Source of the DNA: Savagea serpentis
GTDB taxonomy: Bacteria; Bacillota; Bacilli; Bacillales_A; Planococcaceae
Length of the DNA stretch: 64,000 nt
NCBI RefSeq assembly: GCF_015351395.1
Contig: NZ_JADKPV010000005.1
Coordinates: 1-64,000, forward strand
Direction of reading: 5' to 3'
Positions within the stretch are counted from its first letter, which is position 1, and each line of letters starts with the position of its first letter. Below, one piece after another: positions 34,487 through 43,650 of the stretch. Position numbers and translations under genes: made by a program. The notes beneath the pieces are model-generated. The model saw only the letters and a list, made by a program, of their open reading frames with translations, searched no databases and was not told the DNA's origin.

Positions 34487-36169
34487 TTACTTCTTTTTTG
34501 TTTTTTTCTTCTCTTCATCAATTAATACTCGACGTAAAATTTTACCGATAGCTGTTTTCGGTAAATCTTCTCTAAACTCATAATAATGCGGAACTTTAAA
34601 TGCTGCAAGATGTTTTCGAGCAAATGCATTTAATTCTTTTTCAGTCACTTCATAACCAGGACGTAGAACGATAAAAGCTTTTACTGTTTCTCCACGATAT
34701 GGGTCAGGTATACCAATGACGACAACTTCTTGGACCGCTTCATGTTCATAGAACACTTCTTCAATTTCTCTCGGATAAATATTAAATCCTCCGGCAATCA
34801 CCATATCTTTTTTACGATCGACGATGTAAAAATATCCATCTTCGTCCATATAGCCTAAGTCTCCAGTTAAAAGCCAACCATCCCGGAATGTCTCTTCTGT
34901 ATCTTGCGGACGATTCCAGTATCCTTTCATTACTTGTGGACCTTTAATGGCAATCTCACCGACATATTCAGAACCTACCGCATCACTATCATGTGGACCT
35001 AAAATGCAAGCATCTGTATTTGGCCATGGGACACCGATTGAACCAACTCTATCTTGTTCTTTCCAAACGAAATTAGCATGAGTGACAGGTGAAGTTTCTG
35101 TTAAACCGTAACCTTCTACAAGTCGCCCACCTGTCAATTTTTCGAATTTCTTTTTCACTTCTACCGGAAGTGGAGCCGATCCGCTAATACAAGCTTCAAT
35201 AGACGACAAATCGTATTTTTCGATTTTAGGATCGTTAAGCAAACCAATATAAATCGTCGGTGCTCCTGGGAAAAATGTCGGTCTTTGCTTTTCAATTGTT
35301 TTCAATACTTCCTCTGACTTAAATTGTGGCATTAAAACCATCTTATAGTGTTGCATCACCGAAAGCAATAAAACTGTTGTCATCCCGTAGACATGGAATA
35401 ATGGAATGACTCCGAGTACAACTTCTTTCCCTTTATTCGACTTATAAAGCCAAGCATTGCACATCGAAACATTCGCGACTAAGTTTTCATGTGTGAGCAT
35501 AACGCCTTTAGGAGGCCCTGTCGTTCCCCCTGTATATTGCAAAATCGCAACGTCGTCAAAAGAAAAGTCATGTTCGATTAATTCACCTTGTTCTCGTTCA
35601 ACAATTTGTTTGAAATCCGAAATGTGGGAGTCTTTCGGAAAATCGACGATTACTTTCGTCTTTTTACGCTCGATGGAGGGGTACAATTTATTTTTAGGAA
35701 ATGGTAAATAATCTTCTACCCCTGTCGTAATAATATGTTCTAATTCTGTCCGTTGACGAATGTTTGCCACTCGGGGATAGAGCGCTTTCAATGTTATGAT
35801 CGCTTTCGCCCCCGAATCTTGTAATTGATACTCCAGTTCGCGTTCCGTATAAAGCGGGTTCGTTTGGACGACGATTGCTCCTGCATACAATACTCCGTAA
35901 AAAGCGATTGCTGCTTGCGGAGTATTCGGTAACATGACAGCAATTCGATCGCCTTTTTCGATGCCAACTTTTTGTAAATACGCACCTAATCGCTTCGCTG
36001 ATTGCATCATCTCCGCGTAAGTTAACTCTTTCCCCATAAAATGAATCGCGATTTGTCCGCCCGATTCTGTGCCCGCTTCACTCAAATAAGATTGAAGCGT
36101 TCTTTCATCGTACTGGATCTCTTTTGGAATTTCTTTTGGATATTGTTTAAGCCAAATTTTTTCCGTCAT
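34487..36169 (-). CDS. lcfA: Long-chain fatty-acid-CoA ligase
   Basis: A 560-residue acyl-CoA synthetase. Visible motifs are YTGGTTGPPKG near residue 207, VEGYGLTETSPVTH near 350, DRKKDMVIAGGFNIYPREIE near 450, and the C-terminal PKTAIGKILRR with the catalytic lysine. The YTGGTTGPPKG form (Gly for Ser) is typical of long-chain ligases. The ATG at 36169 has an AAAGGGGA site. Unlike in B. subtilis, the FadR boxes lie after this gene, not before it, so its own control may differ. Confidence 0.92.
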   Translation of the reverse strand: MTEKIWLKQYPKEIPKEIQYDERTLQSYLSEAGTESGGQIAIHFMGKELTYAEMMQSAKRLGAYLQKVGIEKGDRIAVMLPNTPQAAIAFYGVLYAGAIVVQTNPLYTERELEYQLQDSGAKAIITLKALYPRVANIRQRTELEHIITTGVEDYLPFPKNKLYPSIERKKTKVIVDFPKDSHISDFKQIVEREQGELIEHDFSFDDVAILQYTGGTTGPPKGVMLTHENLVANVSMCNAWLYKSNKGKEVVLGVIPLFHVYGMTTVLLLSVMQHYKMVLMPQFKSEEVLKTIEKQRPTFFPGAPTIYIGLLNDPKIEKYDLSSIEACISGSAPLPVEVKKKFEKLTGGRLVEGYGLTETSPVTHANFVWKEQDRVGSIGVPWPNTDACILGPHDSDAVGSEYVGEIAIKGPQVMKGYWNRPQDTEETFRDGWLLTGDLGYMDEDGYFYIVDRKKDMVIAGGFNIYPREIEEVFYEHEAVQEVVVIGIPDPYRGETVKAFIVLRPGYEVTEKELNAFARKHLAAFKVPHYYEFREDLPKTAIGKILRRVLIDEEKKKTKKK

Positions 36170-36262
36170 TTCTATTCCCCTTTCTATAACATGTTCTCTC
36201 ACAATTGAATACGCTTACATTTTACGAAACAATCGTTTATACACATATTATATAATGATAAC

Positions 36263-36299
36263 AAAAAAAATGCTAGTAAACGCAAAGGTTCACTAACAT
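36263..36299 (-). terminator. Terminator after yshE and the small ORF
   Basis: A 12-bp stem with two G-U pairs (ATGTTAGTGAAC with GTTTACTAGCAT) and a six-base loop is followed by eight T on the minus strand. Confidence 0.8.
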
Positions 36300-36307
36300 T
36301 TTTCCTT

Positions 36308-36397
36308 TTAAGATGGACTGTTCGTCATCATCCAATAAACTCCGATGGCGATAAAAATAACACACGCTAAAATAAGGATTTTAGATAAGCGCTCCAT
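36308..36397 (-). CDS. Possible 29-residue single-pass membrane peptide
   Basis: This short frame encodes MERLSKILILACVIFIAIGV followed by YWMMTNSPS. That is a short charged N-terminus, one membrane helix (about residues 6-24) and a polar tail. The ATG at 36397 has a good AGGAG site eight bases away. It begins 11 bp after the yshE stop and is followed 9 bp later by the terminator, so the mRNA would carry it. I do not recognise a family. The combination of ribosome site, placement and hydrophobicity makes it more than a chance frame, but no homology is known to me. Confidence 0.5.
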   Translation of the reverse strand: MERLSKILILACVIFIAIGVYWMMTNSPS

Positions 36398-36408
36398 TTG
36401 ATCGACTC

Positions 36409-36822
36409 CTATGCAATACTTGCTCCAATAACATACGACAGACTAATTGAAATGGCCATTGAAATAAATCCGACAGCCCGATTATCGTTTTCAATTTCTT
36501 CATCTACATGAAATTTCGGTGTTAAAAATTCAAATAGCCAATAGGCGAAAACGAGTAGTGTGAAACCGTACAATCCCCATCCGATCATTGTCGGCAACGA
36601 GGTATGTTGCTGTATGGAAAAGCGGAAAATATTGACAACCCCGAAAATTTTACCTCCTGTTGCGAGCGCGACAGATAAATTGCCGTTTTTTATTTCTTCC
36701 CAGTTATTGTATTTTGTAACCATTTCAAATAAAACCATTGAAACGATTAAACAAAGTACGACTACGCTGAAATAGCCTGCTGTTTCAACGAGTGGATGTG
36801 ACCAAAAGTTCGTTTTCATCAT
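36409..36822 (-). CDS. yshE: YshE-like DUF350 membrane protein
   Basis: A 137-residue membrane protein with four predicted helices (about residues 11-33, 48-68, 76-95, 112-134). It is of the DUF350 type found after mutS2 in B. subtilis (yshE). Function is unknown. The ATG at 36822 follows an AAGGAG site and is 16 bp after the mutS2 stop, indicating co-transcription. Confidence 0.8.
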   Translation of the reverse strand: MMKTNFWSHPLVETAGYFSVVVLCLIVSMVLFEMVTKYNNWEEIKNGNLSVALATGGKIFGVVNIFRFSIQQHTSLPTMIGWGLYGFTLLVFAYWLFEFLTPKFHVDEEIENDNRAVGFISMAISISLSYVIGASIA

Positions 36823-36838
36823 AGATGATTCTCCTTCA

Positions 36839-39187
36839 TCATTTCAATATAGCGACTGTTACACCGTATCCACCTTCACCCGCTTCACCGAAACGATATT
36901 CTTTTACACGCGAGTGACGTTTTAATACTTTTTGAACACCTTTCATTAAGGCACCTGTTCCTTTACCATGAATGATTGAAATTTGATGTAAGTTCGCTAA
37001 CAATGCATCGTCAATATATTGCTCTGTTCGCTGAATCGCTTCTTCATAGCGCATCCCTCGAAGATCGAGCTCCATTTTAGCTGGTGCCCGGTGACGTTGT
37101 ACCGTCGTGACAGGTTTTTGCTCTTTTTCTGGTTTTACATATTCTAAACGGTCTTCTTGCAAGTTCATTTTTAATATACCGATTTGCACGACCCATTGTC
37201 CATCATCTAGCTTGTCAACGAGTGTTCCTTTTTGACCATAGTCAAGAGATTTCACTTCGTCACCCACTTTTAAAGGTCGCATCGTCGTCTTTTTAGGGCC
37301 TTCTTTCTTCACTCGTTCTGGTTTTGCCCCTTCTAAACGTTTGCGCATTTCGATCAACTCATGCTCTTTGACGTCAGCGCGTGCATACAGCCTTAAATCC
37401 CGTAGCTCTTGCATCACTTCTTCCGCTTCAGCTTCCGCTTTCGCTACAATTTTCTCCGCGCGATGTGTCGCTTTTTCTACAAGACGCTCTTCATTTTTGC
37501 GAAGCTCTTCTAACTCTTGCTCAAGCTCTTCACGCAATTGTTCTGCTTCTGCTAGTTGCTTTGCCATTTGCTCAGCATCTTTTTCTGCATCCACACGACT
37601 CTTCTCAAGGCTTGCAATCATCGTATTCACTTCACCACGATCTTCCCCTGTGAAAGATCGTGCGCGGTCAATAATATGATGTTGCAATCCGAGACGATCT
37701 GAAATTTCGAATGCATTACTGCGCCCAGGTACTCCGATTAATAAACGATACGTTGGGCTCAATGTATCGATATCGAACTCCACGCTCGCATTGACGACAC
37801 CAGGTCGATTATAACCGTAAGCCTTCAATTCTGGATAGTGAGTCGTCGCCATAACACGTGCACCTGTTCCGTGTACTTCATCCAGTATAGCGATCGCAAG
37901 TGCTGCTCCTTCTTGTGGATCTGTCCCTGAGCCTAATTCGTCAAAGAGAAGGAGGGAACGTTCGTTAAATTTCTTTAAAATGCTGACGATGTTCACCATA
38001 TGAGCAGAAAACGTACTTAAACTTTGTTCGATTGACTGCTCGTCTCCAATATCCGCATAGACCGATTCAAAGACCGCCACTTCTGAACCATCAAGTGCAG
38101 GAATCGGCAGACCTGATTGTGCCATAAGCGTACACAGTCCGACCGTTTTAAGCGTAACGGTTTTACCACCCGTATTCGGTCCTGTGATGACAATCGTCGT
38201 CACATCGTCGCCAAATTCAATCGTATTTGCAACTGCTTCTTCTATAGGAAGTAACGGATGGCGCGCTTTCGTCAATTTCATATACCCTTTATCATTCACT
38301 TCAGGCTTCGTACATTTATGTTCCGTTCCGTAACGTGCTTTCGCAAAAACGATATCGAATGTAGCGAGCACGTCAATTAAAGTGAATAGATCGTGCGCTA
38401 CTTCTTGGACTAGTCCCGACAATGTCATTAAAATTTTATCAATTTCTTCTTTTTCTTTCATCTTTTGCTCACGAATATCGTTATTCGCTTGCACAACGCT
38501 ATCTGGTTCGATAAATAATGTTTGACCCGACGCACTCATATCGTGAATAATGCCACCATAATGCGAGCGGTACTCTGCTTTTACTGGTAAAACGAAGCGG
38601 TCATTTCGAATCGTCACGATAGAATCCGAAAGCATTTTCGACGCATTTGCACCGCGTGTATAACTTTCTAAACGGCTACGTACGCGCGATTCGGCAGTGC
38701 GCAATTTTTGACGAATATTTCGCAACGTGCTCGAAGCGCTATCTAATACTTTTCCATTATCGTCAATCGCACGGTTAATTTCATGTTCTAATTGTGTAAC
38801 AATCGGCAATTCATCTTTTTTCGCGACGAGTAACGGTATCGTGATTTCCTGTTCGTCGTTAAGCAATTCAATAAATTGACGCATTATACGACTCGCTCGT
38901 ATCGTGCTCGCAATTTCCATCAGTTCTTGTGCAGATAGCATCCCACCAATTTGCGCGCGTTTGGCGTGGGGTTTTATATCGAAGATTCCGCCGAGTGGCG
39001 CATGTCCTCTCACACGCAAAACAGCGAGCGCTTCATCCGTTTCATTTAACATTTCCTGTACAGCCGTTAATTCCGTAGAAGGCTGAAGCGATTGAATCGC
39101 CTCTCTTCCAATCGTCGTCGCACAAAACGTCGCGACTTGTTCGATCACTTTATCATATTCTAAAGTTTTCAAGACACGTGATTCCAT
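36839..39187 (-). CDS. mutS2: Endonuclease MutS2
   Basis: A 782-residue MutS2/MutSB protein. The core domain carries the Walker A motif TGPNTGGKTVTLKT near residue 333 and the Walker B region SLLLFDELGSGTDPQEGAALA near 410. A long charged coiled coil follows (about 510-610). The C-terminal Smr domain comes last, with LDLRGMRYEEA near 713 and HGKGTGALMKGV near 740. MutS2 binds recombination intermediates and collided ribosomes through ATPase and Smr nuclease activities. Length and domain order are normal. Confidence 0.95.
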   Translation of the reverse strand: MESRVLKTLEYDKVIEQVATFCATTIGREAIQSLQPSTELTAVQEMLNETDEALAVLRVRGHAPLGGIFDIKPHAKRAQIGGMLSAQELMEIASTIRASRIMRQFIELLNDEQEITIPLLVAKKDELPIVTQLEHEINRAIDDNGKVLDSASSTLRNIRQKLRTAESRVRSRLESYTRGANASKMLSDSIVTIRNDRFVLPVKAEYRSHYGGIIHDMSASGQTLFIEPDSVVQANNDIREQKMKEKEEIDKILMTLSGLVQEVAHDLFTLIDVLATFDIVFAKARYGTEHKCTKPEVNDKGYMKLTKARHPLLPIEEAVANTIEFGDDVTTIVITGPNTGGKTVTLKTVGLCTLMAQSGLPIPALDGSEVAVFESVYADIGDEQSIEQSLSTFSAHMVNIVSILKKFNERSLLLFDELGSGTDPQEGAALAIAILDEVHGTGARVMATTHYPELKAYGYNRPGVVNASVEFDIDTLSPTYRLLIGVPGRSNAFEISDRLGLQHHIIDRARSFTGEDRGEVNTMIASLEKSRVDAEKDAEQMAKQLAEAEQLREELEQELEELRKNEERLVEKATHRAEKIVAKAEAEAEEVMQELRDLRLYARADVKEHELIEMRKRLEGAKPERVKKEGPKKTTMRPLKVGDEVKSLDYGQKGTLVDKLDDGQWVVQIGILKMNLQEDRLEYVKPEKEQKPVTTVQRHRAPAKMELDLRGMRYEEAIQRTEQYIDDALLANLHQISIIHGKGTGALMKGVQKVLKRHSRVKEYRFGEAGEGGYGVTVAILK

Positions 39188-39202
39188 GTCTTACACTTCC
39201 TT

Positions 39203-40903
39203 TCATTTATGAACAATTCTTTCTAAAAATTGCTCTTTCGTCCACGTATTGACGATTTGTTCTCGTTCTATATACGCTTTTTGTGTATGCAATACACCGA
39301 GTTCCATATAATCCAATTGATCGATCGCATGCGCATCTGTATTGATTGCAATCCATACACCGAGTTCTTTCGCCAATTTTAAATGTTCCACACTTAAATC
39401 GAGACGATACGGGCTCGCATTTACTTCTACAATTTTATGATATTGCTTCGCCCACTGCAAAAATTGGGGAATGTTGATCGCATACCCATCTCGCTTGCCA
39501 ATGACGCGTCCTGTCGGATGTGCAATCATGTCGACGTGAGGATTTTTCATCGCTTCGTGAAGACGGTGCATAATCTCTTCTTCTTTTTGATTGAAGCTCG
39601 AATGAATCGAAGCGATTACGAAATCCAGATTTGCAAGCACCTCATCATCGAAGTCGAGAGAACCATCTGGTAAAATATCCATTTCTGTCCCACTTAACAA
39701 TAGAAAATCATCTATGTTCGATGCTGCAATTTCCTTTTGTTGTTCAAATAAGCGCTCTGGTGTTAATCCGTTCGCTACTTTTAAATATTGAGAATGGTCG
39801 GTGATGACCGCATGTGTATATCCTTTTGCTTTCAGCGCTTCTCGCATTTCACCGATAGAGAATGCCCCGTCTGACCACGTCGTATGCATGTGAAGATCGC
39901 TATTCATATGCTCAAGCTTCACCATGCGCTCCATTTCGTCTAACTTTTCTAATTCTGTCCCATTTTGGCGTAAGTTCGGTGGGATAAATGGTAAATCAAA
40001 ATGATTGAAAAACTGTTCTTCTGTATCGAACGTTTGCATCGTGCCATCTTTCAAAGTGACACCGTATTCACTAATTTTTTCACCGCGTTCTTTTGCCCGT
40101 TGACGCATTTTTACGTTATGGTCTTTTGAGCCTGTAAAATGGTGAATTGCTGTCGCAAATTGCGTTGCTGTCACGAAACGTATGTCAACATCGACATATT
40201 CGTCAAAGCGAGCAGTAAAGGAAAATTTCGACTCCCCACTTCCGATAATTGAATCGATTGGTAGAAGCTCTTTCAACTGTTTCGTCACCGAGTCAGGTTC
40301 GTCTGTAACGACAATAAAGTCTAAGTCGCTACTCTCTTCTTCACGACGACGATAACTGCCTGTCGCTTCGTATTTCTTCACTTGCTCAATTTGATTGAGA
40401 GCTTTCTCCACTTCTTTCACCATTTTTTCAACGAGCCAAAGTGGATGTTTATCACTGCGTTCATTTAATTGTTCAATCGCTTCAATAAAGTTTTGTTCTG
40501 TCTTTTTTCCAAAACCGGGCAACTGACTAATTTCATTTGCTTTTGCTGCTTCGTATAGCGCTTCGATCGATTCAATGCCTAATGCTTCACGAATTTTAGC
40601 AATTCGCTTCCCTCCGAGTCCAGGAATCTTCAACATATCTAGCATCGACCTTGGAACTTTTCGTTCCAATTCTTTCAATGTTTCTGATTCTCCTTTTTCG
40701 ATTAAATCTTGAATGACCGTTCCCGTACTTTTTCCAATCCCTTTCAGTTCGTAAATATCGTCCATTTCCGCCAAACTGCGACCATCTAACTCTAAAGTGT
40801 TCGCCGCCTTTCGAAAGGCGGATATTTTAAATGGGTTTTCCCCGAGTAACTCCATATGTAGTGCAATTTGTTCCAATGTGCGAATAATTGTTTTTTTGTC
40901 CAT
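39203..40903 (-). CDS. polX: DNA polymerase/3'-5' exonuclease PolX
   Basis: A 566-residue family X polymerase. N-terminal HhH motifs (LKGIGKSTG near residue 51, IPGLGGKRIAKI near 93, LPGFGKKTEQN near 128) precede the nucleotidyltransferase signature GSYRRREEESSDLDFIVV near 183-200 with its metal-binding aspartates. The C-terminal PHP nuclease domain begins with DLHMHTTWSDG near 338 and ends with NTDAHAIDQL. It serves base-excision and gap repair. Conserved position between cvpA and mutS2. Confidence 0.94.
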   Translation of the reverse strand: MDKKTIIRTLEQIALHMELLGENPFKISAFRKAANTLELDGRSLAEMDDIYELKGIGKSTGTVIQDLIEKGESETLKELERKVPRSMLDMLKIPGLGGKRIAKIREALGIESIEALYEAAKANEISQLPGFGKKTEQNFIEAIEQLNERSDKHPLWLVEKMVKEVEKALNQIEQVKKYEATGSYRRREEESSDLDFIVVTDEPDSVTKQLKELLPIDSIIGSGESKFSFTARFDEYVDVDIRFVTATQFATAIHHFTGSKDHNVKMRQRAKERGEKISEYGVTLKDGTMQTFDTEEQFFNHFDLPFIPPNLRQNGTELEKLDEMERMVKLEHMNSDLHMHTTWSDGAFSIGEMREALKAKGYTHAVITDHSQYLKVANGLTPERLFEQQKEIAASNIDDFLLLSGTEMDILPDGSLDFDDEVLANLDFVIASIHSSFNQKEEEIMHRLHEAMKNPHVDMIAHPTGRVIGKRDGYAINIPQFLQWAKQYHKIVEVNASPYRLDLSVEHLKLAKELGVWIAINTDAHAIDQLDYMELGVLHTQKAYIEREQIVNTWTKEQFLERIVHK

Positions 40904-40944
40904 TTCCTCACCTCGAAAAAAGCTCCCCGCTCAATGTGGGAAGC

Positions 40945-41487
40945 TTAATTTGTCATATACGAAAACCACCAATTTTGCATAATACGCGACAATAATGGCG
41001 TATGTTCAAACATCATTCTCATGAAAAATGAGCGATTGACAATCCCTTGTACAAAGTCGAGAGGTAATAATGCCATCACCGAAAAAATAAAAAATAAAAT
41101 AAAATACATTTCTATAAATCCGATCGCTGCACTTATAAATCTCGTTTCAAACTTCAATACATATGCATATCGCATATAATCAAACATGGCGACCACAATG
41201 AGTAGCAACACATAACTAACGAAAAACAGTGCGACGAATGCTAAAGCATTATAAAATGTAATGTCTAAATCGAGCTCTTTTGCAGCCCATGTCAGTTTTT
41301 CATGCGCTTGCACATTGGGATAAGGCACCCATAATACAAAATAAGAAGCAATTTTTTTATAAAGTAAATATGCGATTAAAATAGCGATCCAAAGTGCTGA
41401 AAAACGAATCGATTGCATAATAAGTCCTCGATGAAAACCTAAAGCTAAACCAATTCCTAATAATAATAGTATTAAAATATCAAACAT
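40945..41487 (-). CDS. cvpA: CvpA-family membrane protein
   Basis: A 180-residue protein with four predicted membrane helices (about residues 3-22, 26-46, 80-103, 117-142), matching the CvpA/YshB family. In E. coli CvpA is needed for colicin V production; the role in Bacillales is unknown. It follows zapA by nine bases, as in B. subtilis. Confidence 0.85.
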   Translation of the reverse strand: MFDILILLLLGIGLALGFHRGLIMQSIRFSALWIAILIAYLLYKKIASYFVLWVPYPNVQAHEKLTWAAKELDLDITFYNALAFVALFFVSYVLLLIVVAMFDYMRYAYVLKFETRFISAAIGFIEMYFILFFIFSVMALLPLDFVQGIVNRSFFMRMMFEHTPLLSRIMQNWWFSYMTN

Positions 41488-41496
41488 CTCGGCCTG

Positions 41497-41757
41497 TCAA
41501 CCCTTCAATTGTTCCAACTGTAGTTGTAATTGTTTTATTTGTTCTTTCAATTTCACTTGTTCGTTCACACTGTTCACAGCGGTGAGTACAGCGAGTCTCG
41601 TACTGTCTAATGCCGGATTTACTTTGCGTATTTCGCGCATTTTATCATCGACCATCGTCGCAACGAGTCGCATTTGTTCTCGGCTCTCTTTTCCAACAAT
41701 CGTGTAAGATTGTCCATAAATATCGACTTCCACACGATTTTTCTCTTCATCCGCCAC
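41497..41757 (-). CDS. zapA: Cell division protein ZapA
   Basis: An 86-residue ZapA that stabilises FtsZ bundles. It has the globular N-terminal part (RVEVDIYGQSYTIVGKESREQM) and a C-terminal coiled coil rich in Leu/Gln/Lys (about residues 60-85). Length matches B. subtilis ZapA. It is divergent from rnhC. Confidence 0.9.
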   Translation of the reverse strand: MADEEKNRVEVDIYGQSYTIVGKESREQMRLVATMVDDKMREIRKVNPALDSTRLAVLTAVNSVNEQVKLKEQIKQLQLQLEQLKG

Positions 41758-41898
41758 ACTCTCAACCCCCTACCGACTGTACATTGAATGTTTATCATAC
41801 CATGAAATGAATCATTGGATAAGAAAAATGATATACTAATTTTAACATAATGATGAATGAACGTATACGTTTGTTATCGAGAAAAGGATGGGATCTCT

Positions 41899-42825
41899 TT
41901 GAGCAACACGACCCTCGTCATGACAGAACGAGAAATTGAGCAATTAATCGAGCGTTATCAATCAAATAAAATCGAACGTAATGCCCCTGGTGTTCGCTTC
42001 TGTTTTAAAGTTGGAACGGTAACGGTCACGATTTACAATTCAAAAAAAGTACTCTTCCAAGGAGGAGGCGCAGCAGAACTCGCTCAACAATTCGGGTCCC
42101 CGAATGCTCCTTCTCCAAAGCGCCCAAGCACAAAAACGACAGAAACGCATTTACCAGAAAATCTTGCCGCACTCTCTGTGATCGGTTCTGATGAAACCGG
42201 TACGGGCGACTATTTCGGACCGATCACTGTCACTGCCTGCTTCGTTCCCGCTTCCGAAATCGGATGGGTGACGGAATACGGTGTAAAAGATTCCAAAATG
42301 TTAACCGATGATCTAATGCGCCAAATGGCACCCGCATTAAAGGAATCACTCATTCATAGTACGCTCGTTTTACCAAATCCAAAGTATAATGAATTACAAG
42401 CTTCTGGAATGAGCCAAGGCAAAATGAAAGGGATGATGCATAATCAAGCGTTATTGCACGTATTGCGAAAACTGGATGACACTCCATACGATTATATTTT
42501 AATCGATCAGTTCGCTGAAGCGAGCACCTACTATCGCTACTTATCAGACGTTCCAACGGTTGTGAACGAGCGCGTGCTATTTGCGACGAAAGCGGAACAA
42601 ATCCATGTGAGTGTCGCTGCTGCTTCCATTTTAGCACGCGTCGCTTTTTTAGAAGAAATGGACCAGTTGTCAGAGCGAGCAGGTGTGACGATTCCGAAAG
42701 GAGCGAGCGCAAAAGTCGATCAAGTCGCTGCACGCATATGGAAACAGCAAGGGGAAGACGTATTGCGTAGTATGACAAAATGGCATTTTGCGAATACATT
42801 GAAAGCGAAGAAAAAATTGACGTAA
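41899..42825 (+). CDS. rnhC: Ribonuclease HIII
   Basis: A 308-residue RNase HIII that cuts RNA in RNA-DNA hybrids. It has the N-terminal TBP-like substrate-binding domain (about residues 1-85) and the catalytic domain starting with IGSDETGTGDYFGP near 95-108. The acidic residues are visible there and in KDSKML and YILIDQFAEA. I choose TTG at 41899 behind AAAAGGATGGG, which gives the usual MSNTTLVMTEREI N-terminus. The upstream ATG at 41857 lacks a ribosome site. Its usual neighbour pheT is displaced by the insertion that begins just downstream. Confidence 0.93.
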   Translation: MSNTTLVMTEREIEQLIERYQSNKIERNAPGVRFCFKVGTVTVTIYNSKKVLFQGGGAAELAQQFGSPNAPSPKRPSTKTTETHLPENLAALSVIGSDETGTGDYFGPITVTACFVPASEIGWVTEYGVKDSKMLTDDLMRQMAPALKESLIHSTLVLPNPKYNELQASGMSQGKMKGMMHNQALLHVLRKLDDTPYDYILIDQFAEASTYYRYLSDVPTVVNERVLFATKAEQIHVSVAAASILARVAFLEEMDQLSERAGVTIPKGASAKVDQVAARIWKQQGEDVLRSMTKWHFANTLKAKKKLT

Positions 42826-42896
42826 AAAAGCACTCTAATGGGGATTGCTGGTAGTGATCAAAATAAAATATGCGGAATGACAGGCTTTAGACGGTT

Positions 42897-42930
42897 AGAA
42901 AAGGGCTACTCACTAGGAGTGCCCTTTTCT
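42897..42930. terminator. Terminator at the left edge of the insertion
   Basis: AGAAAAGGGC pairs with GCCCTTTTCT, extended by CTC/GAG. It overlaps the stop codon of the HEPN-motif gene and can serve it on the minus strand and rnhC on the plus strand. The 71 bp between rnhC and this hairpin hold no gene. Confidence 0.7.
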
Positions 42931-43631
42931 AGTTCTGTAAAAATATCGTCTAAAATTCTCTTTATAAATTTGATGGCTTTTAAGTAATCTTCCGTAACTC
43001 TTTTAAGTATAAAAATAGCAGGAGGTCTTAACTGCATACCAAAGTTAGAAAGACTAGTGATATTAGGTGAATTTCTATGGGTCATTTTGTTACGATATTC
43101 TTTAATATATTCAAAATTACCTTTCCATTTCTCTAAATCACCTTTAATTTCATCTGTTTCTTTAAAGTAATTATAAACATCTTTTGCAAATATCTTTTTA
43201 TTTTTCCCTTGTGAATAATCATGAAAGAATGCTCCTGTATAGATTTTATCTATCGGTCTATTTATTTTCCAAAAAACATTACATAACTGTGCTAACATAT
43301 CCCATAATGTACTAGTTCGAAAAATCATGTTTTCTATATAGTATAAGGCTTTCATTTCATTTTCTGATGGTTTTTCAAACATTTTATGTTCCATTAAGTT
43401 TTCTGATGGATTGCACTTTACAACCGCATCGAACGAATATTTTATTTTGGTATTTAAATCAATTATTGTATCGTAAATAGAACTAATAGCAAATATGTCA
43501 ACTTCGTCTTCTTCGACTGTGTGGATTGCACCAAATATATATTTATTATCTCCATAACTTATATGGAACAGTGATTCATCAAAACTTATATTATCTACTT
43601 GCCCTTTTAACCAACCTAAAGATGTACCCAT
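42906..43631 (-). CDS. Uncharacterised protein with HEPN RNase motif
   Basis: A 241-residue protein I cannot assign by name. The first 90 residues look like mixed alpha/beta (GDNKYIFGAIHTVEEDEVDIF). The rest is mostly helical and contains EYRNKMTHRNSP: R180-N181-x3-H185 is the canonical HEPN catalytic signature (RN then four-residue spacing to His), as in Cthe_2314-like and Abi HEPN RNases. A long C-terminal helix follows (AIFILKRVTEDYLKAIKFIKRILDDIF). It is the last gene of the type III restriction operon, 19 bases after the kinase. I choose ATG 43631 because AGAG is nine bases away; ATG 43640 is too close to it. An RNA-cutting abortive effector is inference; a non-catalytic HEPN fold is possible. 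Confidence 0.65.
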   Translation of the reverse strand: MGTSLGWLKGQVDNISFDESLFHISYGDNKYIFGAIHTVEEDEVDIFAISSIYDTIIDLNTKIKYSFDAVVKCNPSENLMEHKMFEKPSENEMKALYYIENMIFRTSTLWDMLAQLCNVFWKINRPIDKIYTGAFFHDYSQGKNKKIFAKDVYNYFKETDEIKGDLEKWKGNFEYIKEYRNKMTHRNSPNITSLSNFGMQLRPPAIFILKRVTEDYLKAIKFIKRILDDIFTELEKGTPSE

Positions 43632-43650
43632 GCTAATCATCTCTTTAAAC

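Noticed and set aside
37341-37679. Ser-rich plus-strand frame of 112 codons opposite mutS2
   Set aside because: It is the antisense image of the charged coiled coil of MutS2 and lacks a ribosome site.
42826-42929. GCACTC just after rnhC and GAGTGC inside the hairpin at 42911-42922, as a terminator split by insertion
   Set aside because: Only six bases pair and the hairpin at 42897-42930 is complete without them.
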